DNA of 64,000 bases from positions 248,001 through 312,000 of the forward strand of contig NZ_AQQX01000003.1 of the NCBI RefSeq assembly GCF_000768315.1, in the 5' to 3' direction. Both the position numbers and the translations under genes were made by a program. Below are positions 25,215 through 33,081 of the stretch, piece after piece (within the stretch, counting starts at the first letter, position 1; each line of letters opens with the position of its first letter). The stretch comes from Pseudooceanicola atlanticus (lineage in GTDB: Bacteria > Pseudomonadota > Alphaproteobacteria > Rhodobacterales > Rhodobacteraceae). The notes below the pieces were generated by a model. That model worked only from the letters and a program-made list of their open reading frames with translations. It searched no databases and had not been told where the DNA came from.

Positions 25215-25906
25215 TGACCGGATGGACGGAATACACGCTCGCACTGGCGATCTTCGTCGCCAGCCACTTCCTGCCGCGCATCGGCGGCCTGCGCGACGGA
25301 CTGATTGGCGCGGTCGGACGGCGGGTGTATTTCTCGGCTTATGGGCTCTTGTCCCTCGCCCTGCTCGTCTGGGTCATCGTCGCGGCGGGCCGGGCGCCTT
25401 ACGTCGAACTCTGGCCACAGGCTGCTTGGACGAGGTGGGTGCCGAATATCGCGATGCCGATTGCCACCGTGCTGGTTGCTTGCGGGTTCGGTCTGCGGAA
25501 CCCCTACACGCTCGGGGGGAAGCGCACCGCCATCGTCGATCCCGACCATCCGGGTTTCGCAACCGTGTCCCGACACCCGCTGTTCCTTGCGCTGGCGCTT
25601 TGGGCCGGGGCGCATCTCGTGCCGAACGGAGACCTCGCTCATGTGATCCTCTTCGGCAGCTTCACCTTAATGGCCCTCGCCGCCATCCCCGCTTTCGACG
25701 CGAAAGCCCGCCGTTCACTCGGCCCCGAAGCCACGGCATTCTTCACGACCACAGCAACATTCTCTCTACGCCCGCTGATCGACCGAGCCTGGCTCCGCGA
25801 CAACGCGTGCCCGCTGACAATCCGGACAATCATAGGCCTGGTGATCTGGGTCGTCGCCCTTCACTTGCACAGCCCGTTGATCGGTGCGTCGCCCTTTCCG
25901 TTCTGA
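25214..25906 (+). CDS. nnrU: NnrU family membrane protein
   Basis: A 230-residue integral membrane protein with about six helices and the NnrU signatures FVASHFLPRIGGLRD, ISLLALLVW-like helix, TRWVPNIAMPIATVL, and GFATVSRHPLFLALALW with the conserved RHP. The NnrU family was named from Rhodobacter denitrification loci and is related to NnrT and isoprenylcysteine methyltransferase-like membrane proteins. It starts at ATG 25214, overlapping the preceding stop by one base. Its molecular role is not established. Confidence 0.9.
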   Translation: MTGWTEYTLALAIFVASHFLPRIGGLRDGLIGAVGRRVYFSAYGLLSLALLVWVIVAAGRAPYVELWPQAAWTRWVPNIAMPIATVLVACGFGLRNPYTLGGKRTAIVDPDHPGFATVSRHPLFLALALWAGAHLVPNGDLAHVILFGSFTLMALAAIPAFDAKARRSLGPEATAFFTTTATFSLRPLIDRAWLRDNACPLTIRTIIGLVIWVVALHLHSPLIGASPFPF

Positions 25907-25908
25907 GC

Positions 25909-25922
25909 TTGATCCTGCGCAA
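25909..25922. promoter_or_regulatory. Hybrid FNR/NnrR-like box upstream of hemN
   Basis: TTGAT (25909-25913), spacer CCTG, CGCAA (25918-25922). The left half matches FNR/FnrL (TTGAT-N4-ATCAA) and the right half matches NnrR (TTGCG-N4-CGCAA). It lies 34 bases before the hemN ATG, just after the nnrU stop. Control of hemN by FnrL is known in Rhodobacter, which supports a functional site. Confidence 0.6.
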
Positions 25923-25956
25923 AGTTCGCGACCCGGAAAAGGCACATACGGGGTTT

Positions 25957-27312
25957 ATGAAACAGATCGACCGCCTCAGAACCCTCGGCCTCTTCGACGC
26001 CCGGGTGCCCCGCTACACCTCGTATCCCACCGCCCCGGTCTTCTCGCCCGAGGTCGGCGCCGCTCAACAGGCCAAGGCGCTCGCCGCGCTGAACCCCGAC
26101 GAACCCGTCTCGGTCTATCTGCACATACCCTTCTGCGAGCGGTTATGCTGGTTCTGCGCCTGCCGGACCCAAGGCACGAAGACCCTTTCCCCGGTAGAAA
26201 GCTACATCGGCACGCTGGAGCAGGAACTCGCCTTGCTGAAGGACATCCTGCCCGAGGGATTGAAGATGGGCCGGATGCACTGGGGCGGCGGCACGCCGAC
26301 GATCCTCCCGCCGCCTCTTATCCACCGGCTGGCACAGGCCGTTCGCGCCGTCATCCCCCCAACCGAGGACCACGAATTCTCGGTCGAAATCGACCCAACC
26401 ATGGTCGATCCCGCCAAGATCGCGGCGCTTGCAGAGGAAGGCATGAACCGCGCCAGTATCGGCATCCAGGATTTCGACCCCAAGGTGCAGGAGGCCATCG
26501 GGCGCATTCAGCCCTTCGACGTCACGAAGGCCTGTGTCGACGACCTGCGCGCCGCGGGCATCCATTCCCTGAACGCCGACCTCGTCTACGGCCTGCCGCA
26601 TCAGGATATCCCCCGGCTGGACGACACGATCACGCAAGTGCTCGAGCTGGCGCCGGATCGGTTGGCCATTTTCGGATATGCCCACGTCCCGTGGGTGTCG
26701 AAACGTCAGCAGCTGATCGACGGTGACGCCCTCCCGAAGGAGGTCGAGCGATATGAACTCGCAAGACTGGCGGCGCAGCGGTTCGTGGATGCGGGCTTCG
26801 ATGCGATCGGGATCGACCACTTCGCCCGGCCCGGCGATACCCTGGCGCAGGCAGCCCGTTCCGGTCATCTACGGCGCAACTTCCAGGGCTATACCGACGA
26901 CGCCTGCCCGACGCTGATCGGCCTCGGGGCCTCCTCGATTTCGCGTCTGCCCTCGGGCTACGTCCAGAACGCCCCGGCCACCGCCGCTTACATCCAGCGC
27001 ATCGAATGCGGCACGCTGGCGGGTGCCCGTGGCCATGTCATGACCTGCGACGACCTGCTCAGGGCGCGCGCCATCGAAATGCTGATGTGCGACTTCCGCA
27101 TTGACCGGACCGTGCTGCGCCGCGATTTCGGCGCGCAGGCAGCGACCCTCGCCCCGACGCTTGCCATAATTGCCGAACGCTACGGCGACCTCGTAACCCT
27201 GACCGGCGACCACCTGACGGTCGAACCGCAGGGTCACCCCCTGACGCGGCTCATCGCCAGTGCGCTCGATATCCACCTGTCAGGCAACGAGCGGTTTTCT
27301 CATGCATCTTGA
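25957..27312 (+). CDS. hemN: Oxygen-independent coproporphyrinogen III oxidase
   Basis: The 451-residue radical SAM enzyme makes protoporphyrinogen without oxygen, supplying heme under the same conditions as denitrification. The N-terminal PRYTSYPTAPVFS and YLHIPFCERLCWFCAC (CxxxCxxC iron-sulfur motif plus the extra Cys of HemN) are diagnostic, followed by WGGGTPTILP and a C-terminal HemN domain. ATG 25957 gives the family N-terminus. It is downstream of nnrU with a 50-base gap holding a hybrid regulatory box. Confidence 0.95.
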   Translation: MKQIDRLRTLGLFDARVPRYTSYPTAPVFSPEVGAAQQAKALAALNPDEPVSVYLHIPFCERLCWFCACRTQGTKTLSPVESYIGTLEQELALLKDILPEGLKMGRMHWGGGTPTILPPPLIHRLAQAVRAVIPPTEDHEFSVEIDPTMVDPAKIAALAEEGMNRASIGIQDFDPKVQEAIGRIQPFDVTKACVDDLRAAGIHSLNADLVYGLPHQDIPRLDDTITQVLELAPDRLAIFGYAHVPWVSKRQQLIDGDALPKEVERYELARLAAQRFVDAGFDAIGIDHFARPGDTLAQAARSGHLRRNFQGYTDDACPTLIGLGASSISRLPSGYVQNAPATAAYIQRIECGTLAGARGHVMTCDDLLRARAIEMLMCDFRIDRTVLRRDFGAQAATLAPTLAIIAERYGDLVTLTGDHLTVEPQGHPLTRLIASALDIHLSGNERFSHAS

Positions 27313-27623
27313 AGCGACGGCCCTTGCCATCGGCACGAAAAGTCATCGAAAAAGGAATGTTCATATGGGCGGAAAGCAGGCTTTCGCTGCGAGATCAAGA
27401 CACTACTGGTTTTTGTGTTGAGCTTCCCATTTGTAAGTCGTGTGAGAAAGATGTTTCAAGACAGCCTTTCTCTCTACTCGGATTACCCAATAGATCGCTC
27501 GGTTTCCTCGATTACCCTTTTGCGACGCGCTTGTGATATCGTGTTCACAAACGGCTGCGCTGCACCGAATGAGCTTGATGGTTGCTTTGCATATCAAGGG
27601 GCGGGCCGGATTTCTGGGAGGTG
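27313..27623. other. Noncoding stretch after hemN
   Basis: About 310 bases of lower-GC sequence with several short frames and no convincing gene, terminator or known RNA. It marks the junction between the NO/heme genes and the accessory block and could contain the missing 5' part of the next gene in decayed form, but no signal peptide is readable in any forward frame. Confidence 0.4.
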
Positions 27624-28043
27624 ATGCGCGTGCCAGCAGGCGACTACCTGAACATCCGCAACGGAGCGGGCACTTCGAACACAATCGTCGCGCGTGCGCC
27701 GAACGGAACCATCCTGCGCAACCTCGGGTGCCGGGGCAGCAGCGATATGCGTTGGTGCCACGTGCAGACGACTGACGGACAGCACGATGGCTGGGTTTCG
27801 GGCGCCTATCTCCGGGAAAGCGGCGGCCCTGTGTCAACCACCCCCGCGCGGCCAGGCATCACCATACCCAGTGGCAGTGCCACCGCGCCCACCCTGCACG
27901 TCCGTCCAACCGGAGAGATCGAGGCGGCCTGGACTTCAGGCTGTGTCGTGCTCTTCAACAGCGCGCGGCAGCGGATCAATGCCGGCTCGACCTGTTCTGA
28001 CGCCCAGTTGATCGCTTCGGACCTTTGGGTCGCCCAAATGTAA
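27624..28043 (+). pseudogene. SH3-domain protein lacking signal peptide and C-terminal domain
   Basis: The 139-residue frame begins abruptly in a bacterial SH3 domain: LNIRNGAGTSNTIVARAPNG, then RNLGCRGSSDMRWCHVQT. It is closely related to the secreted protein at 35139-35987 (LNLRAGPGTSNRVVARAPNG; RNLGCRGEGNGRWCHIET), and the match continues through PTLHVRPTGEIEA against PELHARTSGEIEV. Compared with that paralogue it lacks the signal peptide and about 110 C-terminal residues. GGGAGGTG directly precedes ATG 27624, so expression cannot be excluded; a TTG at 27582 gives 14 more unrelated residues. Most simply it is a truncated copy. Confidence 0.55.
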
Positions 28044-28061
28044 TCGGTTGGCGGGTCCTCT

Positions 28062-30044
28062 TCAGGGCCGCGCCCAGTCGGCGATGTGAAAAGGCGGCAC
28101 GGCAGCTTCGCGCTCGCAGGCGTCGCCGAGTTTCCGGCCAGGGTTGTCGAAGAAAGCGTGGGCCATGTCCGCGACACAAGGCTGGAAGCGCATGGCGATA
28201 TGGCCAGCTTCCTGGATCATCACTGCCTGTGCGTTGGTCAGTCCCTCGGTCGCGAGTTCCGCCCAGCTTCCGGCGGTATTCTGATCCCAGGCCGACCCGA
28301 TCAACAGTGTCGGGATGTCGCTGACGACCACCTCATGGAACCCTTCGCGCGGGTGCTGGTCGAAGGCATCGCAGCGGGCAAACATGTTCGCGGCCAGCGC
28401 GTCGTAGTCGTGGTGGAACGGAAAGGGCAGCGCGGCGGAGGTTTCCGCGTATTGTTCCGGCGAGTTGTAGGGGAGATCCTCCTGGCAATAGAAAACCAGG
28501 TTGTCGATCCGTTTCTGGAAGCTCTCGTAGGCGGCGGGCTCGACGGAGAGGGTGACATCCTCGTAGAAGGCGGCGATTTCGGTCTCGGACATGGCTCCGA
28601 CGAGCGCGAGCAGACGGGCCTGGACCGGGCCATCGAAATGGTCAGTGATGAAGGTGCTCAGCCGCTCGGCATTCGCCGTGCCTTGTCGCAGGGCCGCGTA
28701 GTCGCGCAGAAAGGCGCGCAGATCGGCGCCGGCCTCGGCCAGGTCCGGAAGGGCGTCGGTCATCTCGGCATCCAGAAGGGCGGCCAACGGACCAAGGTCG
28801 CGATCCCGGCGGATGTGGGCGCGCAGCTGCGTGACGGCATCATGCAGCAGATTATCTGCATCCCCTGCGATCCGGGCGCTGGTCATTGCCTCCTTCACCA
28901 ATGCCATACCGGCCTCGTCCAGGCTGGCCTCGGCCGCCGCCATCATGTCTTGCTCCGCCGTCGCGGGCGGATACATGCCCCATTCGCCGTAAACGAGATC
29001 GAAGGTCGGCGTCTCTTCCCCGCGGTGGAGTTCATAGAACATCGCCGGAAGGTAGGGTGTCGGCGACGCGGCATGGAAGTCGCTCAGATAGTCGATCAGC
29101 GTCGCAACTTCGGCCTGCGGCAGGGGTTCGCCCTTCCAGAGGATTTCGCCCTTGCCCGCCCGGTCGTAGACGTCCCGGATGACGGTGCCGAGGTCCGGAT
29201 AGGCGGCGTTGCAGGCCTCTTCCGCCTCGCAATAGGCAACGAGACGTTCGAGGCTTTCCGACCGGGGCTGTGCCAGCGTGTCGTAGAGGCGCACGACCGG
29301 CGGAGCGACGCCGTCCAGCACCGCAGAACGCAGGCCCTCCGGCGCGGTACGCATGATCTCAAGCGTCAGCTTGGTGCCGTAGGAGGCGCCGAAGATATTC
29401 CACTCCTGGTAGCCAAGCGCCCGCATCACCATCTGTGCATCCAACGCATTCTGGCGCGTGTTGTATTTGGACAGGTCGCGGCCCGAGGCTTCGACCTCGG
29501 CAATGCAATCCTTCAGGAACTTCGAGGCGGTCAGGCCTCCTTCGCCGTCGTCTTCCGTCCAGTCGATGCCGTCTTTAAGAACCTTATCCAGACCCTGCGT
29601 CAGCACGCCCGCGCATTCGACGCTGCCCGAGGATATGCCCGAGGCGCGCTGGTCGAACGCTATGACATCGCGCGTGTCGCGGAACGGACCGAAATTGCTC
29701 GACAACCAGTGCGCCCCGCCGGGCAGGTTGCCGCTGCCGGGGCCGCCGTGCAGATAGAGGACGGGGTCGGGGTTGGGGAAGAGGCTCTCGGACTTGAGCA
29801 GCACGAATTCCAGATCGACAGTGTTGGGGCCATCAGGTGTGTCGTGATCCTCGGGCACGGTGACCACACCGCAGATCAGCGTCTCCCCCTCAATCTCACC
29901 GGGGTCGAGCGGGCGGGGACAGGTCTGAATCTCGACCTTCGCAACGGGGTCGTGGCCACCCGCAATCAGGCTGGAGAAGGCGCTGGTGTCGGGCTCATGC
30001 GCGATAAGAGCGGAGAGCGTGGCAATCAGTTCGGCAGTGGTCAT
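28062..30044 (-). CDS. Alpha/beta hydrolase with TAP-like C-terminus, paralogue 1
   Basis: A 660-residue hydrolase. Visible elements: DPVLYLHGGPGSGNL (oxyanion HGGPG loop, about residue 95), IAFDQRASG, nucleophile elbow FGASYGTKL, then a helical cap, and the C-terminal acid and base in IPTLLIGSAWDQNT and EAGHIAMRFQPC. This is the architecture of SlpD/SlpE-like tripeptidyl aminopeptidases and proline iminopeptidase relatives, so peptide or ester hydrolysis is likely. Ten cysteines are shared in position with the paralogues at 30066 and 33082, yet the N-terminus (MTTAELIATLSALIAHEPD) is not a signal peptide. It follows paralogue 2 by 21 bases on the same strand. Confidence 0.88.
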   Translation of the reverse strand: MTTAELIATLSALIAHEPDTSAFSSLIAGGHDPVAKVEIQTCPRPLDPGEIEGETLICGVVTVPEDHDTPDGPNTVDLEFVLLKSESLFPNPDPVLYLHGGPGSGNLPGGAHWLSSNFGPFRDTRDVIAFDQRASGISSGSVECAGVLTQGLDKVLKDGIDWTEDDGEGGLTASKFLKDCIAEVEASGRDLSKYNTRQNALDAQMVMRALGYQEWNIFGASYGTKLTLEIMRTAPEGLRSAVLDGVAPPVVRLYDTLAQPRSESLERLVAYCEAEEACNAAYPDLGTVIRDVYDRAGKGEILWKGEPLPQAEVATLIDYLSDFHAASPTPYLPAMFYELHRGEETPTFDLVYGEWGMYPPATAEQDMMAAAEASLDEAGMALVKEAMTSARIAGDADNLLHDAVTQLRAHIRRDRDLGPLAALLDAEMTDALPDLAEAGADLRAFLRDYAALRQGTANAERLSTFITDHFDGPVQARLLALVGAMSETEIAAFYEDVTLSVEPAAYESFQKRIDNLVFYCQEDLPYNSPEQYAETSAALPFPFHHDYDALAANMFARCDAFDQHPREGFHEVVVSDIPTLLIGSAWDQNTAGSWAELATEGLTNAQAVMIQEAGHIAMRFQPCVADMAHAFFDNPGRKLGDACEREAAVPPFHIADWARP

Positions 30045-30065
30045 CGGTGGTCTCTCTGTCGGAGG

Positions 30066-32039
30066 CTATTGGCCGGGCAGCGGATCGTCGGGCAGGACGA
30101 AGGGTGGGAGGATGTCGTCGATGCAGGAGACCTCCAGCGGCGCGGCGGGATCGTTCACGAATGCCGTGGCAATATCCCGGGCACAGGGCTGATACATGAT
30201 CGTGCCGTGCCCGGCTTCCGGAATGATGTAGTTCCGGGCGTTCGTCAGCCCCTCTGCGGCTTCTGCGCCCCAGTGCATCGACGTCTGCGTATCCAGCGTG
30301 CCGTTCAGCACCAGCGTCGGGATGTCGGAGCGGACCAGTTCGTGGAACCCTTCCCTGGGGTGCTGCTCGAACAGGGCGCAGGGCGCCAGCGTCCCTTCGA
30401 TCTGGGCGCGAAAGTCGGGCATACCGAAAACCGGGTAGCGTTCCGCGAAGGGGGCGGTGACCCGGTCGAACCCTTCTATCGAGTTGAAAGGCACGGCTTC
30501 CTGGCATTGGTAGATCGCGGTGCCGAGTGTCGTGGCCACCATGAGCTGATATGGGCGCAGGGACTCGGCTGCGATGTCCCAGGTGCGGGCGATATCCTCG
30601 TCGGACATGAGCGCGACCAGGGCCAGCAGGTCCGCCTTGTCCGCCCCGTCGAAGTGGTCGGACACCAGCGTGGCCAGAGCGTCCCGCGAAGGCGGCGCGG
30701 CCCGCATCAGGGTGTAATCGGCCAGCAGCGCTGGTGCGGCAGCTGACGGGTCGGGCAGATGGGTCACCGCCTCGCTCATCCGCTGATCGAAGGCCTCGGC
30801 CACACTGAGAGTTTCAAGCCCGGCCGCCAGGTCTCCGCGCAGTTGCAGCAGGGTATTGCGCGCGCCTTCGCTCAGGTCCTCCATCGCCGCAGCCATCTTC
30901 AGGGTGGCGTCGGCCAAGGCCCGTTCGTCATTTGTCAGATCAGCGGAACGAAGCAGGGCGTCCGCAGGGCGCGGCACGTCATCGTAATGCGCCAGAACGG
31001 CGTCGATCGTGTCGGTCCGCCCCTCGGCTAACTCACTGAACATGCGCGGCAGAAAACGCGTGATGTCGTGTTTCACACGCCATTTGTTCCGCTCGAGGAA
31101 TGTGAGCGTATAAAGCTCTTGTGCGCCGATCTGCTGGGCGCCCCGGGCGGCCGGGATCGGATCGTTGCCGATCCGCTCCATCGCGGCATTGAAGGTGGCG
31201 CGCAGGTCCGGCCATTCGGCGGCGCAGCCCGGATCGGCGGCGCATTGGGCGACCAGCCGGTCTATGACGGCCACGTAGGGCGTGAGGAACTCGTCGAAGA
31301 TCGGATTGGTCGGCCCCGCCACCCCGTCGATGACCACAGACCGCACGCCATCGGGGATCGTCCGCATCACCTCCAGCGCCAGCCGGGTGCCGTAGGAAAT
31401 GCCGTAGATGTTGTAGTCGCCGTAGCCGAGCGCCGACATCAGCGCCCGCACGTCCCTCGCGTTGTTCTCGGTATTGTAGGCGGAAAGATCCGCGCCCGAG
31501 CCCTCGATCTCCTCCACGCAATCGCTCAGCAGGCGATACACGATCGTCGGGTCGTCCGGATTGACGCTTTCGCTTTTCGCGAGGTCCAGCGCATTGTCCG
31601 CGATGCTGGCGGAACACTCGACCGACCCGAACGACAGTTTCGAGGCCCGTTGATCGAAGGTGATGATGTCGCGAGTCTGGCGGTGCTTCGGGAACATGCG
31701 CCCTGCGACGGCTTCGGTGATCTGAAGCGTTCCTCCCGCTGGTCCGCCATGCAGGTAGACCAGTGGATCAGGGGCGGGCGACAGGGTTTGCGCGTCGAAG
31801 ACCACGAATTGCAGATCAACGCGGCGGCCCTTGGGCGCCTCATAGTTCTCGGGCACGCTGACCGAGCCGCAGATGACGGTCTGACCCTCGACCTCAAGCG
31901 GGCCGGGCGGGTATTCGCAGGCGCTGATCGTCACGGGATATCGGTTGTCGTGGCCACCGGATCGAAGCTGGTCGAAATCCGGATTGGCGTCCTGGATAAG
32001 TAGCGACGCGATTGCCGCGATGATCTGGTCAGGCGTCAT
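30066..32039 (-). CDS. Alpha/beta hydrolase with TAP-like C-terminus, paralogue 2
   Basis: The 657-residue product repeats the layout of its neighbours: DPLVYLHGGPAGGTL, ITFDQRASKL, nucleophile GISYGTRLAL, C-terminal IPTLVLNGTLDTQT and EAGHGTIMYQPC. All ten shared cysteines are present (for example VICG, SVECS, QCAADPGC, YQCQEAVPF, EVSC). The start ATG 32037-32039 is fixed by AAAGGG upstream and there is no signal peptide. With paralogue 1 it forms a two-gene unit, transcribed divergently from the CPBP protease at 32236. Confidence 0.88.
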   Translation of the reverse strand: MTPDQIIAAIASLLIQDANPDFDQLRSGGHDNRYPVTISACEYPPGPLEVEGQTVICGSVSVPENYEAPKGRRVDLQFVVFDAQTLSPAPDPLVYLHGGPAGGTLQITEAVAGRMFPKHRQTRDIITFDQRASKLSFGSVECSASIADNALDLAKSESVNPDDPTIVYRLLSDCVEEIEGSGADLSAYNTENNARDVRALMSALGYGDYNIYGISYGTRLALEVMRTIPDGVRSVVIDGVAGPTNPIFDEFLTPYVAVIDRLVAQCAADPGCAAEWPDLRATFNAAMERIGNDPIPAARGAQQIGAQELYTLTFLERNKWRVKHDITRFLPRMFSELAEGRTDTIDAVLAHYDDVPRPADALLRSADLTNDERALADATLKMAAAMEDLSEGARNTLLQLRGDLAAGLETLSVAEAFDQRMSEAVTHLPDPSAAAPALLADYTLMRAAPPSRDALATLVSDHFDGADKADLLALVALMSDEDIARTWDIAAESLRPYQLMVATTLGTAIYQCQEAVPFNSIEGFDRVTAPFAERYPVFGMPDFRAQIEGTLAPCALFEQHPREGFHELVRSDIPTLVLNGTLDTQTSMHWGAEAAEGLTNARNYIIPEAGHGTIMYQPCARDIATAFVNDPAAPLEVSCIDDILPPFVLPDDPLPGQ

Positions 32040-32235
32040 GACGGACCCTTTCGATTTGGTTCAAGGCGAACTGGCAGCAGGCACCTCGGCTCAACAAACT
32101 TGGAAAAACAGCAGGGGGGATCGCCAGATCATGTATGATGATTGCACGATTTGGCGCCACGAACCCTCGCTCGAATTGGTTGGTGGTATTTAGGCGATAT
32201 CCGCAACAGCTGATGGGCGAACGAGGAGAACGAGA

Positions 32236-33036
32236 ATGGCAACGCAGACAGAGAGGCCCGGAACACGGCTCGGTATCGCGTTGATGGCCCTGCTGGCGTG
32301 GGTGGCAATCACCTTCGTCGGGGCCAAGGTACTGCTTCCGGGCGAACGAACGCTTGATGAGATCGTCACCGAAGGCATCGCCTGGCAGATCGTTCTGGCC
32401 GGGGCGATTCTGGTCGGCGTGATCCTTTGGCGTCGCTGGCGGGATATCGGGTTTCGCGCGCCGGAACCGGGCACGCTGAAACTGCTGTGGCTGCCGATGC
32501 TCATGGTGCTGCTTCAGTTCAGCTGGGCGCTGCTGTTCGGCCTGCCAGCGACCACGGTCATCCTTCTGGTCCTCCTGAACACTTTCTTCGTCGGCTTCTC
32601 CGAGGAAACCATGTTCCGGGGGCTCCTCTACCGCGCGGTGCGAGGCCATGTGCGGATCTGGCCGGCGATCCTTCTGGTCTCCGCGGCGTTTGGATCGGTT
32701 CACGTCCTGAACGGGTTCATAACAGGAGAGTTCGCGGGTGCGGCAATGCAGGCGACCATGGCGGCCTGTTCCGGCCTGCTGCTGATGGCGATCTTCCTGC
32801 GGACCGGATCGCTCTGGGTGGCGATCATCTATCACGCGCTGTGGGATGCCGCGACCTTCCTTCTGTCCCTCGGTGCATCGGCCCATAACACTGGCGCGGA
32901 AACTGCTGCGACGACTGGCGGGCTTGCGACATTCATCCTCCCTTTGGTGATGGTCCTGCCGAACCTCCTCTATGCGCTCTGGCTGCTGCGCCACGTTCAT
33001 CGCGAGGTGCCGCCCGGCGACCAGATGCCCGGCTGA
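32236..33036 (+). CDS. CPBP (Abi/Rce1-like) intramembrane protease
   Basis: The 266-residue product has about eight membrane helices. Motif 1 is FSEETMFRGLLYR (EExxxR with the catalytic glutamates), motif 2 SAAFGSVHVLNG (FxxxH) and motif 3 IYHALWD (HxxxD). Members of this glutamate-protease family process peptide or isoprenylated substrates and some confer bacteriocin self-immunity. AACGAGGAGAACGAGA precedes ATG 32236. It sits between paralogous hydrolase genes of the opposite strand, converging on the third. Confidence 0.9.
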   Translation: MATQTERPGTRLGIALMALLAWVAITFVGAKVLLPGERTLDEIVTEGIAWQIVLAGAILVGVILWRRWRDIGFRAPEPGTLKLLWLPMLMVLLQFSWALLFGLPATTVILLVLLNTFFVGFSEETMFRGLLYRAVRGHVRIWPAILLVSAAFGSVHVLNGFITGEFAGAAMQATMAACSGLLLMAIFLRTGSLWVAIIYHALWDAATFLLSLGASAHNTGAETAATTGGLATFILPLVMVLPNLLYALWLLRHVHREVPPGDQMPG

Positions 33037-33081
33037 TCGGCCCGCCGTCGTGACGGGATCTGAAGGCAAACCCATCATGTC

